Source: Agriotes lineatus
Lineage: Eukaryota; Arthropoda; Insecta; Coleoptera; Elateridae
Direction of reading: 5' to 3'
DNA length: 64,000 bases
Assembly (NCBI GenBank): GCA_940337035.1
Contig: CALNHX010001946.1
Coordinates: 124,001 to 188,000, forward strand
Numbering within the stretch: position 1 is the stretch's first letter; the number at the start of each line of letters is the position of its first letter. The notes beneath the pieces were generated by a model. The model worked only from the letters and a program-made list of their open reading frames with translations. It did not search any database and was not told the origin of the DNA. Both the position numbers and the translations under genes were made by a program. Below, piece after piece: positions 32,860-43,196 of the stretch.

Positions 32860-34135
32860 TTACATGATGTATGTCTGTATGTGAAATGTTATGTTAGTTC
32901 TGGTAGGTTTTGTTGGTACTTTCAATTTTAGCAATGATAGAAGGCAACTCTCATGTATTCTGTAATTCCATAGTTTATATCCGAAAATGAGTAGTGATAT
33001 ATTTCTTCTCTTCTCAAGACTTTGAATTTCAAATATATTTCTCAAATAAATTGATCTGATTATTTTATAATCGGGATAGACAGAAAATATTTTAAAGTAC
33101 AAAAAACGTAAAAATTTATTTTGAATTTTTTCAACATCTTTTATTATTCCAACTGCATGAGGGAACCGTACCATTGACGCATACTCCAGCTTCGGGCTAA
33201 CCAGTGCAAAGTATAATCTTTTTGCCGTTTCTATGTTTTTAAAGTTGTACGATTGTCTTATGATAAAACCCAATGACTTGACGTAATATTTTCTACGTGC
33301 CTCTTAAAACTTAATGTGGTATCATAAGTTACACCTAAATCCTTTATCAACTGTCTACGCTCCAGTGCTTCTCCATTTACTTTGTAATCAAAGATGATAG
33401 GAGTTTTGGAACGTGAAAAAGTTAGAACTGAGCACTTTGGTATGTTTAAAGGAAGTTTATTTGTATAACTCCATTCGTATAGTTGATCAATGTCATATTG
33501 CAAACTTGCGCAATCAGCAACTGATTTGATTTTGATAAACATTTTTAGATCATCGGCAAAAAGTAAAGATTTAGAGAAGGAAAAAACACCAGGCAAATTG
33601 TTTATATATATTAAAAAGAGTAGGGGTCCCAAGATAGAGCCTTGAGGTACGCCCAAATTTGGTGTGAACTTGCCTGACGTATTACCATCAAATTTAACTC
33701 TAAGTGGTCGCGATTTTAAATAAGAAGAAAACAAGGTTAACATACTGAAGGATACTCCACATTCGGCAAGTTTCTCCAGCAGTATGTCATGATCGACTTT
33801 GTCAAAGGCTTTTTGAAAATCTGTATAAACTATGTCTATTTGTTCTTTTTGTTCAAGTGCATCATATATATGATTAATAAACACGTGAAGATTTGTTACC
33901 GTGCTTTTTTGTTGACGAAACCGTGCTGTGCTACATTTACAAGACATTCAACTTGAGAAAATAGCTTTGTATAAATTATTTGTTCAAATAACTTAGCTGG
34001 AGCTGAAAGTATTGCAATAGGACGATAGTTGTTGATCGAATCTTTACAGCCCGATTTGTGCAGTGGAATGATGATTGAATCTTTCCACTTTTCGGGTAAT
34101 GTAGAATACTTGATAGCAGTGTTGAAAATGTGCAA
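32860..34135 (-). pseudogene. LINE B reverse transcriptase, two frameshifts
   Basis: On the minus strand: LPEKWKDSIIIPLHKSGCKD with NNYRPIAILS, a frame change near 33930, VYTDFQKAFDKVDHDILLEK, LGVPQGSILGPLLFLIYINN, SLLFADDLKMFIK with FADD, and IKDLGVTYDTTLSFKRHV. After another break near 33270 the C-terminal part GFIIRQSYNF and VEKIQNKFLRFLYFK ends at 32860. The 5' half (ORF1 and endonuclease) is absent, so it inserted as a 5'-truncated copy. It is of Jockey type. Confidence 0.85.
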
Positions 34136-34205
34136 TGTGATTCAGCTGAAAGGGTACAGAGAGTTCAAAACGCTTGCCTAAGATTTATTGCATTCGAAAA
34201 TTTGA
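34136..34205 (+). pseudogene. LINE A part 2 (short)
   Basis: The reading DSAERVQNACLRFIAFENL continues LINE A's reverse transcriptase C-terminal region from 29914. It is cut by LINE C at 34206. The sense then goes on at 37798. Confidence 0.72.
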
Positions 34206-34683
34206 CCTAACACGTAAAAACTGTAATGGAATCGAAAACCCGGTTGTGAAAGTGAACAATATTGTGTCAATCGAAAGCAAAGGCACCTACACGGCGTATG
34301 TAGAGGTCAATGCAAGCGTATATGCAAGGATCAGCATGACAAAACGAGTGTTTATTGGATGGCAAAGCTGTGTGGTCTACGATGCTATAAATACGAAAAG
34401 GTGTTTAAAATGCTGCGGGTATGGACATGGAATTAAAAAGTGCACTGCGGAGGCTGCATGCCAGTACTGTGCAGGCCAGCACGAATCGAAAAACTGTAGT
34501 GAAAAAGACAAACGAGAAGAGCACAAGTGTATCAACTGCCAAAATGCTAACAAGAGGTTCAAGACAAACAGAGACACACATCATGCGGCTAATGCTGAAG
34601 ATGTTTGCTTGTCCTATAAATCGAGGAAAGATTACATAATTTCCAGGACATGCTATCCGTCAAGCATTCTAATCTCAAACTAG
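34206..34683 (+). pseudogene. LINE C ORF1 (zinc-knuckle protein), 5'-truncated
   Basis: An open stretch ends at TAG 34681-34683. It reads YTAYVEVNASVYARISMTKR, WQSCVVYDA, then three knuckles: CLKCCGYGHGIKKC, CQYCAGQHESKNC and CINCQNANKRFKTNRDTHH...C. It is close to the ORF1 at 20817-21134. The N-terminal part is lost by 5' truncation. It shares its reading frame with ORF2, separated only by the TAG. Confidence 0.82.
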
Positions 34684-37596
34684 CATGGAGTTTTCGACTT
34701 CGTTACAGAGTTTGATGGTCTTAATGTAAACACCCTACGCTTTAAATGTCACGAAGAATGCTTGACCGAGATTACAGCAAATAAAAAATTAACAATCATA
34801 CATTTCAACATTAGAAGCCTCGAGAAGCATTACGAGGAGCTTGTCGTGTTTCTTGAGATGTATCGACAAAGATTCGATATCATTGTCTGCACCGAAACTT
34901 GGCATGTTAAGGATATTCGTCAGTATCAGATAGACGGCTTCACTACCGTGTATAATGATGGCAGCGTAAACCAAAATGACGGAGTAGTCGTGTTTATTCG
35001 GAACTCAATTTCTTTTGAGCACAACATCGAGAGTGTCGGGCAAATCAATGCATTACGCATAAATACAACGTCGCAACACAGTGGATTTCTGACAATTATC
35101 GCGATCTACCGGCCTCACACAGTTAACGTAGTGTCTTTTGTTGAAGATCTTCATGCGTACCTCGGCAACGTCGAAAATGAAGAACTCTTAGTCATAGGAG
35201 ATTTCAACATCAATCTACTGGAGGGAAGCAACATTGCAGAAGAATACCTGAACAACTATGCTGTACATGGTCTATATGCATTAATAAATTCATTCACCCG
35301 TGAACAGAGCAATACGCGAACATGCCTCGACCATGCATTCATCAGATCTGTAGCACCGTCTCAGAATATAATGGCCGGAGTACTAGAATCTAGTATGACG
35401 GATCATTACCCAATCATCGTACAACTTCCCAGCACAACGACAGTGAAGACATGTGATCAGTGGAAAGAACGAAGCGTCCTGAACAATAACCAACTTCTCA
35501 ACTCGATATCAATGGAAAATTGGGCGGGTGTCTTAGAAGCAACCGATGTCGATATTGCCACTGAGTGTTTTGTCGAGACTTTCAATCAACATATAGCAAG
35601 TGCAATGACAAAGAAGACCTTGAAAGGGTTTGTGTCTAAAAAACCGTGGATTACTAGTGGTATAATCAAAGCAATAAAAACCAGAGACTCTCTATACCAT
35701 CGACTAAAAAGAGACCCACTAAATTTGTGCCTGAAAGAGAAGTTCAAAACCTATCGGAACACGCTAGTATCTGTTATAAAAAAAGCTAAGTCTACATATC
35801 ACCGATCGAAAGTTGCTAACACAAATAAAGACCCTAAGAAGTTGTGGGGAGCTGTAAACGAATTAATAAATCCTCAAAGTGAACGAAAAGTTGTAAATAA
35901 AATAATTAAGGATGATAGAATTATAACAAATCCACTTGATATAGCAACAACCTTTAACGAGTACTTTGCAAATATCGGCGCCACCTTGGCAGCTGAAATC
36001 AATGGTAGTCAAAACGATCGGTCAAACATTCCCCGTGTATTAAATTCCATGTTCCTTAGTGAGGTTGAAAGTACAGAAATTGTAAAGTGTATAAATCAAA
36101 TGAAAACCAACAAGGCGCCTGGAATAGATGGAATAACCAACAAAATGCTACAGACATGTGCAGTTTACATTGCAGAACCTATTGCAAAAATAATCAACAT
36201 GTGTTTCTCGTTGGGCAAATGCCCTAGTCATTTCAAACGAGCGGCCGTAGTCCCAATTTTTAAAACTGGTAAAGAATGTAGTGTATCGAATTATAGACCA
36301 ATTTCCTTGTTACCTAGTATATCAAAGCTATTTGAAAAGTGCCTAGTAAAGCGCATCATGAATTATTTAGAATACATTGGAGCTCTAAACAAGGCCCAGT
36401 TTGGCTTCCGAAAGGGCGTTTCAACAAGTTCAGCAATAGCACTTCGAATCGAAAGGATATATAACACGCTCGACTCAGGGGAACATGGTCTGGTAGTGCT
36501 CATTGATCTTGCCAAAGCTTTCGATACGCTGCATCACGAAATTCTATTACAAAAGCTTGAGCGGTATGGTTTTCGCGGTAAGGTCCATAACCTATTAAGA
36601 AGTTATCTAACAGGTAGATCTCAAGTTGTTAAAATAAAGGATCAATATAGTGCGCCGTTGCCATTAAATTACGGAGTTCCACAAGGATCGGTGCTGGGGC
36701 CAATCCTATTTATCTTATATATAAATGACATCTTCAACATCAATATACAAGGACAGATACTCAGTTACGCGGATGATACTGCGCTATTTATCAAAAGTCA
36801 ATCCTGGGAAGAACTGATAAGATGTGAGCAATTAGATTTCGCGGTACTTAGAGATTGGTTCCGAGGAAACTATCTTACATTAAATATGGGGAAAACTCTT
36901 TTCATTCCGTTCGGCTGCTACATTGACAGTATACCAGATTTAGAAGACATAATAATACATGAAAGGGAGTGTGTAAATGAAAACAATTGTGACTGCCCAG
37001 CTCTAGGAAAGGCAAACTCGGCAAAGTATCTAGGAATAGTAATTGATAGCCATCTAAAATGGGACCGGCAGATTGAGCATGTGGCACATAAATTAAGATA
37101 TATGACATGTGTATTTTACAAACTTCGATTAGTATTAAGTCTAGATCAACTGTACACGATCTACTATGCCCTCGTTGATTCAATATTGTGGTATGGTATA
37201 ATAGGCTGGGGAGGCGCCCGGGATAACGTTTCAAAAAAAACTCCAAACAATACAAAACTGCATTCTAAAAATGATGCTCAAGAAAGAGAAGCGTTACTCC
37301 AAAAATTCTGTGTATCGGCGATTGAGCACAGCATAAAAAGTAATCAATGGTTACCTATAGAGCATGGAAGGAATACCAGAAGCAATACAACTAGATCTGT
37401 GATAGTACCTCAATGTGAGAAGAGTATAGGCCAAAGATGCTATAAATATATTGCTGCAAAAGTGATAAATTGTTTTAGTGCAGAACGTCGGGATTCCGTA
37501 CTAGAAACAAGTTCTAAATCGCGAGGGAAATTGATAGAGGCGACTGTGAAGGACTTATCTGTGGATGTGCTCGATTCAGTTTTCAAGGTCTCTTAG
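34684..37596 (+). CDS. LINE C ORF2: AP endonuclease and reverse transcriptase, intact frame
   Basis: The frame is uninterrupted for about 970 codons after the ORF1 TAG. The APE domain keeps all blocks: IIHFNIRSLEKH, IIVCTETWHV, IAIYRPH, LVIGDFNINLL, TCLDHAF and MTDHYPIIVQL. The reverse transcriptase has NYRPISLLPSISKLFEKCL, AQFGFRKGVSTSSAI, VVLIDLAKAFDTLHHEILL, YGVPQGSVLGPILFILYIND, LSYADDTALFI (YADD) and KYLGIVIDSHLKWD. No in-frame ATG precedes the endonuclease; the first useful ATG lies beyond its first catalytic block, and 34762 is a TTG. Translation would therefore need readthrough of the TAG or a non-AUG start. Confidence 0.9.
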   Translation, partial: HGVFDFVTEFDGLNVNTLRFKCHEECLTEITANKKLTIIHFNIRSLEKHYEELVVFLEMYRQRFDIIVCTETWHVKDIRQYQIDGFTTVYNDGSVNQNDGVVVFIRNSISFEHNIESVGQINALRINTTSQHSGFLTIIAIYRPHTVNVVSFVEDLHAYLGNVENEELLVIGDFNINLLEGSNIAEEYLNNYAVHGLYALINSFTREQSNTRTCLDHAFIRSVAPSQNIMAGVLESSMTDHYPIIVQLPSTTTVKTCDQWKERSVLNNNQLLNSISMENWAGVLEATDVDIATECFVETFNQHIASAMTKKTLKGFVSKKPWITSGIIKAIKTRDSLYHRLKRDPLNLCLKEKFKTYRNTLVSVIKKAKSTYHRSKVANTNKDPKKLWGAVNELINPQSERKVVNKIIKDDRIITNPLDIATTFNEYFANIGATLAAEINGSQNDRSNIPRVLNSMFLSEVESTEIVKCINQMKTNKAPGIDGITNKMLQTCAVYIAEPIAKIINMCFSLGKCPSHFKRAAVVPIFKTGKECSVSNYRPISLLPSISKLFEKCLVKRIMNYLEYIGALNKAQFGFRKGVSTSSAIALRIERIYNTLDSGEHGLVVLIDLAKAFDTLHHEILLQKLERYGFRGKVHNLLRSYLTGRSQVVKIKDQYSAPLPLNYGVPQGSVLGPILFILYINDIFNINIQGQILSYADDTALFIKSQSWEELIRCEQLDFAVLRDWFRGNYLTLNMGKTLFIPFGCYIDSIPDLEDIIIHERECVNENNCDCPALGKANSAKYLGIVIDSHLKWDRQIEHVAHKLRYMTCVFYKLRLVLSLDQLYTIYYALVDSILWYGIIGWGGARDNVSKKTPNNTKLHSKNDAQEREALLQKFCVSAIEHSIKSNQWLPIEHGRNTRSNTTRSVIVPQCEKSIGQRCYKYIAAKVINCFSAERRDSVLETSSKSRGKLIEATVKDLSVDVLDSVFKVS

Positions 37597-37752
37597 CGGG
37601 ACTGATGGCAATGTGTAGGTTTGGTGTGGGATGTGGGACAATTGAGACTGCGCCGGACCCCTTCACTAAATCTTGTTAGCTTTAGTTATGTTTTAGGATA
37701 GGTATTTAGGTTGCGGACAAGTGCTAATGCACTTTTGCAATCCTTTATTCTC

Positions 37753-37795
37753 ATTGAGTGTATTTTGTACTCAATAAAATTTCTGAATTTCTGAA
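37753..37795 (+). other. LINE C 3' stem-loop and octamer tail
   Basis: ATTGAGT (37753-37759) pairs with ACTCAAT (37769-37775) over a 9-base loop. Two copies of TTTCTGAA follow (37780-37787 and 37788-37795). An upstream hairpin AAGTGC-TAAT-GCACTT lies near 37720. A 3' hairpin followed by short tandem repeats in place of poly(A) is the usual end of CR1/L2-group LINEs and is where their reverse transcriptase engages the RNA. Confidence 0.78.
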
Positions 37796-37797
37796 TT

Positions 37798-38104
37798 TGA
37801 TCATAATTCACACAAATTAATAGAGGCTAAATGGCTTAACATGCAGAACAGACGCCTACTACATACAGCTTCATTATATAATAAAATAATTATTAATAAA
37901 AAACCGCCTTACCTATATAATAAGATAACATTCCGAACGGCTGTACATAATTTAAACTTAAGACACAAGGGTCTTATTACACTACCACAGCATAAAACTG
38001 CTCTTTTTCAACGTTCATTTCAATACAACATCAGCAATATACAGGGTGTTGAAAAAGAGCCGCAATCGTATAGTACTACCGTAATTGACATCAAAGTATC
38101 ATAA
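37798..38104 (+). pseudogene. LINE A part 3: carboxy end
   Basis: KLIEAKWLNMQNRRLLHTAS, NKIIINKKPPYL, then FRTAVHNLNLRHKG and LFQRSFQYNISN are the tail of LINE A ORF2. After 38041 the frame enters CAGGGTGTTGAAAAAG, probably another inserted repeat, and stops at 38104. Confidence 0.72.
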
Positions 38105-38349
38105 ATCCGTTTTTAAAAGTTTGCTGCTATGCTTATGTCGGAAGATATAAAATTCCTTCTACCAAAATTAAATACTGTTCTAAATCTATGATATTAATTG
38201 TATTAACAATTTTTCTAACAAAATTTAAGCGTTAATCTATATCAACAATTTCCGGTTAGTATAGTAATGAATAACAGTTTTATTAGACATCCTCAAAGAA
38301 CAAAATATTGTTGAACATACAAAATTACCGATCTGACAATCCTGCAATA

Positions 38350-39905
38350 CAGTAGAGACCGCTTATACCGAACCCGCTTGTAACGATCTACCGGTTATAA
38401 GGAACTAAATTAAAAGTCCCGCCAAAATTCCCATTACAATAATGCTAAAATTTTTCTGTTATACCGAACCTGCATATAACGAACTTTCGCTTATAACGGT
38501 CCATTTTTTACGTGAAAAAGAAAAAAGTTTCCATTTATAGCGAACCTGCTTGCAAGAACTGGTGTGAAGGCCCAAATTTATTATGGCTAGTGAATTGTTT
38601 AAGTAAGCAGATTGTGTAAGGAATGCAGATTGTGCGAATTGATGACGGAAGTTTGTATGTATGTAGTAGTTTTAATTGAGTATTCAGAGAAGACGGTTGT
38701 GCAATGGAGGGTTAAAAAAAATCGCGATTGTCGTTCACTTTAAAAACAAAATACGAAATTGTACATGAACTCAACCACGGTAAAAAACAAAGTGAAGTAT
38801 GCCATGAACGTAATATTAGCAAATCGACGGTTGCTACCATATGGAAAGACAAAACAAAAATTATTGAAGCATTTGAAAGCAAAAATTCGTCTACTAAAAA
38901 ATTGCGTAAATCAATTCACGAAAATGTTGATAACGCACTTTTAAAGTGGTTTACACAGCAAAGACAGGCTAACGTTACTATTAGTGGTGCTATTTTAAAC
39001 AGAAAAGCAGATGAGTTGGGGACGCAATTAAACGATGGGCAAGAATTTTCTTGCAGTAGAAGTTGGGTCGAAAGATTAAAAAAAAGATACAATATTTGTA
39101 GTGGAAAAATTACAGGAGAAGCTGCGGATGTGAACATAAATACCGTGGAAAACTGGCTGCAAAATGTATGGCCGAAAGTCAGGGAAAACTTTAACGACAA
39201 TAATATATTTAACGCAGATGAAACGGGCTTGTTTTACAAACTTACACACGACAAGACACTAAAATTCAAGGGAGAGTTGTGCATTGGAGGAAAGTTATCT
39301 AAGGAACGGATCACAGTATTGGTGTGTGCAAATTTAACTGGTACCGAAAAAAGGAAATTACTCGTGATTGGCAAGGCAAAAAATCCACGCTGTTTTAAAA
39401 ATATAAAACGCCTTCCAGTTAATTACAAAGCGAACAAGAAGGCCTGGATGACGTCGGACCTTTTTACAACTGAATTGCGTGAATGGGATGAAGAATTGCG
39501 GCAGAAAAACCGAAACATCTTATTACTTGTTGATAATTGCCCTGCACATCCGGATGTCTAACATTTACAGTTTATTAAATTGGTTTTTATGCCTCCAAAT
39601 ACAAGCTCAAAACTTCAACCTATGGATCAGGGTGTTATACATTCCCTAAAAAGTTACTACAGACAATTTCTTCTTTTACGAATAATCAACCGCATTGATG
39701 AAGGACACGTAAATTTGCTGGATGCTATAAATTTTGTTCATAAAGCCTGGCAAAAGGTAACAACAGAAACGATAGCTAATTGCTTCAGACATGGGGGATT
39801 TTTTAATACAGAACAAATACAAGAATATGATTCAGATGACGAGTTGCCCTTGTCCGAGTGGTTGAATAAACAACGTACCAAAGAAATTCCATCAATTATT
39901 CTAAA
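38350..39905 (+). mobile_element. Tigger/pogo DNA transposon, right end missing
   Basis: The element starts TA|CAGTAGAGACCGCTTATACC at 38350, a pogo-type TIR. Related subterminal motifs (ACCGAACCTGC, GCTTATAACGGTCC) recur up to 38550. The transposase follows on the same strand. It breaks off near 39905, where LINE D begins; no matching right TIR was found in the window. Confidence 0.83.
38728..39905 (+). pseudogene. Tigger/pogo transposase with one internal stop
   Basis: The sequence SFTLKTKYEIVHELNHGKKQ is a CENP-B/pogo HTH, followed by SWVERLKKRYNI. The DDE domain shows IFNADETGLFYKL (Asp 1), NILLLVDNCPAHPD (Asp 2) and KLQPMDQGVIHSLKSYYR (Asp 3), so the catalytic triad is visible. The frame is broken by TAA at 39559-39561, just after the second Asp, and the apparent ATG at 38704 is followed by an in-frame stop. 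Only these two lesions are evident before the C-terminal truncation, so decay is modest. Confidence 0.88.
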
Positions 39906-40838
39906 AAATACTGCACCAATGCTTAGCCAGCCACTGACAAAGATCATGCATCAAAGCTTTCAAGAAGGCAAATTACATCAGCAGTGGAAAGAAGGTGTGG
40001 TGGTTCCAATTTATAAGAAAAGGGGATAAGTTGAATCCAGCTAACTATTGTCCCATCTCTCTGACATGTATCGCCTGTAAATGCATGGAGCATATTATTG
40101 TTAACCAGCTGAGAAATTTTTTAATGCAAGAAAACATAATAATTCAGGAACAGCACGGATTCACTCCGCGTAGGTCAACAGTGTCTAACCTGCTATCTTG
40201 CCTAGACAAGAAGACGACAGCACATGATTCCCGGGAGCCTCTTGATGTAATATACTTGGATTTTAAGAAGGCCTTCGACAGAGTCCCAATTCAACGTCTT
40301 ATAGCCAAATTAGATCATCTTGGAATTCGTGGCAAGTTGTTAAAATAGATTGAAGACTTTCTAACAAATAGCAATTTCTGTGTAAGATCAGGCAAGTCAA
40401 AGTCGCAGCCAAAATTAGTAAGAAGTGGAGTACCCCAGGGATCGGTCCTCTCGCCCACTCTATTCACGCTCTTCATGCTCGACTTAAGGAGGGTCATAAA
40501 ATCTAATGTATTATTTTTCGCTGATGATGTCAAATATTTTGCTAATACTTTAACCAGCTCAGGGCAACTCCAACAAGACCTAGACAGAATACAAGAATGG
40601 ACCAGGAACTGGTTCATTAACTTAAATGCCAGCAAGTGCACTATTTTGCGTATTGGAGCTAATAATCCTAGGATAGCCTACTACACTGATGGCGTTCCTA
40701 TTACTACTGTCAGTGAACAGAAAGACCTTAGAATACTGGTATCCTCAAACCTAAAATGGGAGTCCCATATAACTGGAATTGTCAAAACTGCCAACTCGGC
40801 AATCTACATGATTTGGAAAGCATTCCAATATCTTAAAC
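39905..40838 (+). pseudogene. LINE D part 1: CR1-like reverse transcriptase
   Basis: The frames read APMLSQPLTKIMHQSFQEGK, VVPIYKKRGDKLNPANYCPI, QHGFTPRRSTVSNLLSCLD, VIYLDFKKAFDRVPIQRL, a stop at 40346, SGVPQGSVLSPTLFTLF, LFFADDVKYFANTL (FADD) and NLKWESHITGIVKTANSAIY. It is fused in frame to the Tigger tail by insertion. The sense stops at the hAT insertion site (TSD TCTTAAAC at 40831) and continues at 45007. Confidence 0.85.
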
Positions 40839-42012
40839 CAAGGGCGTAGCCAGGGATGGGCAGGGGTGGGCGCTTGCCCGCCCCTAAAAATTTATTAAAA
40901 GCAAAAAGCAGTTGCTTTGTGAAGTTCATGTGAACAATACGATATGAACGCCGCAAACGCTCAAAAGTATCCGTAGTAGGTGGTTTACTTGCATTTGCCC
41001 ACGATCAGGCGTTTTTGGAATAATCTAGATGTAAACGAAAATGCGCGCCAAATGCCGAACGGAACGCATTTGCCGAGTGTGCAGGTTCCGAAAATTTTGT
41101 AGAAGTTTGTTTATCTGCACAGCACGCTTTAATGCTAATATTAAAACAATGCTCCAATTAGTTCCGAAACGAAGTGTAAAACGAACGGAAACAAGAGTGA
41201 ATAAAGTGATTGTGTTATTAGTAGACAATATTTAACTAGAATCAATTGTAAATTTTAATTTATTTTACACTATTTTACCTATTCTGAAATTATAAATGGA
41301 TATTAGGAAATTCTTTGCACGTAGGTTTTTGCTGTCGTTTTTTTGAGTATTTAATTTTTGTGTATATTAAGTAATTAAATTAAAGTTATAAGATTACGTT
41401 ATTTAATTTAAAAAACGTGTATTATTATAAATGTTAGTTGTAGTACTTGGTAATTGTTTTTAGTTGCCCAGAAAATGAAACAATAAAAAAAGATAGCGCT
41501 AAAAGTGAAAGTTAGGAAGAAAAGAACAAAAACATTGCACCATCACCTACCAAGACTATCTCTACTTTTGATGAGCAGGATGCACCTCAAGCGGGACCTT
41601 GATCAGCATTATCATGTGGTAAAGCTGAGCTCAGGAATAGAGACTATGCTGGTAACGATTTGGCAAATGGGTTGGACAATCTTTTTCCACGACAACAGCA
41701 CAAAAAATGGAAATTCTGAAACGGTGTTGGACACCACCAGAAAGTTACAATTTGGCTGAAGGCGCCATCGATTTAAAACGAAAATTCTTGGTTGCTCCTT
41801 GGCTTGCATATTCACAACGATTGAAAGGCGGGCTGTGCTTGTACTGTGTGCTTTTTCCTCCAACAATAAGTACGGTACAAGGCGTTTTGGGTTCATTTAT
41901 CAATAGGACATTTACTCGATACAGAAATATACACGAATGCTGCCACTCAGTGGCATAAATCAGCAACCTCTGCAGCAAAAGCATTTGTGGAGAATGTTCC
42001 TGTTGATGTATA

Positions 42013-43196
42013 CCGTTGCGGCCAACTCAAAGTGTACGGCAGATTTTTAGCTTGTAATACGATATTCTAATCATAGACGTCGAGTTTTGACGTTTACGTT
42101 TGTCATCAACTGTCATAGAACTGAAAACTCGGAAAATTCCCAAACATTTGTCAGAAGCAGAGAAAATGCGAGCTATCACAAAACTGGAAGAGAACTGGTC
42201 GCTGAGTTGAGTCACAACAGATTTGCATGTGAGCAAGAGCTGCACTTTCAAAATTAAAAATCGTTGGCAGCAGAGACTTCTGCAAGAAAAGTTTTTTTTT
42301 AACACCAGAGAACAAAGAATTTGCAACCGACTATTTGAATGAGATCAACGACTTTTGGAACACAACTTTTTTTTTCAGGCGAAAAGATATTTCAATCATT
42401 TACCAATTGACGATTAAGAGTGTGTAGACCACAAAATTCAAGATTTGAGAAGCAATATTATGTTCAACCCTTAAGGAGTAGTGGACGATTCTCTGTAAAC
42501 GTATGGGGATGGATCAATGCTCACGGATCTGGGGCATGCTATAGAATTAATGGTCGACTGAATGCTGAAAATTATCGCAACATTTTGCAAAATGTGATGC
42601 TACCATCTGTAAGAGAGGTCTTTCCTAATCAATTTACTTTTGAACAGGCGAGATATTACCTAATTAATTAATTTTGTTTATGTTAACGTAATTGATAACA
42701 TTATTTTCACAGGATAACTGTCCTGTGCATACAGCAGGGGTTGTTCATTGATGGTTTGATGAGAATAATATCAATTTATTACCATGACCTGCAAGAAGTC
42801 CGGACTTGAATCCCATCGAAAATTTTTGGGGCTATTTAACTAAAAAAATGTATACCAGGGATTTTGTACCAAACAAAACCGATGAATTATGGGAAAGAAT
42901 AAGAAATGCTTGGAAGGAACTGAGAGAAGGATACAATATGGAAACATTGGTCAACTCTATGCGAAACAAACTGCAAAGCGTAGTAGCAATTGAATACTGA
43001 TACATATTTATTAAATACATATTATTATATAGTTTGCTTACTTCTGAAACTTTGCTAAAATACAAACATTAAAAAAGTAATACCTATTCTTATAACCACA
43101 AGCAACGCCACTGGAGAAACCCCCATTTAATAAGCCGAAAAATCGCAAAAATAACCATAGTAACAAAAAACCGTGCACTTTGAGGTGTCCGTAACT
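42013..43196 (+). mobile_element. Tc1-like transposon inserted in the hAT element
   Basis: CAACTCAAAGTGTACGG near 42023 and CCGTGCACTTTGAGGTG near 43171 are imperfect inverted repeats that extend to TA on both sides. The enclosed coding frames are Tc1-type and run on +. The hAT coding sense stops before it and resumes after it. Confidence 0.75.
42420..43000 (+). pseudogene. Tc1-like transposase remnant
   Basis: The frames read RSSGRFSVNVWGWINAHGSG, RLNAENYRNILQNVMLPSV, then after a break DNCPVHTA, PARSPDLNPIENFWGYLTKK and LWERIRNAWKEL. VWGW, DNxPxH and SPDLNPIENxW are the hallmark motifs of Tc1 DDE enzymes. The N-terminal HTH domain is not readable here. A disruption lies between 42660 and 42720. 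Confidence 0.83.

Larger units (their letters stand above)
29914..34135 (-). mobile_element. LINE B (Jockey-like), minus strand, carrying two DNA transposons
   Basis: The 3' tail on the minus strand reads TGTTAGGGTGATAAATAAAT near 29914-29950. The reverse transcriptase frames end at 34135. LINE A's frame runs into both ends, and GATT at each junction may be a short TSD. Within the LINE B 3' UTR lie a Tc1-like element (30174-30810) and a second transposon (30831-32600). Confidence 0.72.
34206..37800 (+). mobile_element. LINE C, CR1/L2-like, recent 5'-truncated insertion
   Basis: It begins abruptly inside ORF1 (34206) and ends in a 3' hairpin plus two octamers TTTCTGAA, with TTTGA at both junctions (34201-34205 and 37796-37800) as a possible short TSD. 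It splits LINE A's coding sense exactly. ORF2 has no frameshift or stop, showing that insertion is recent compared with its neighbours. It lacks a 5' end, so it should be immobile by itself. Confidence 0.85.

Noticed and set aside
36902..37255. A 117-codon minus-strand frame
   Set aside because: It lies antisense within the intact LINE C ORF2 and has no family features.
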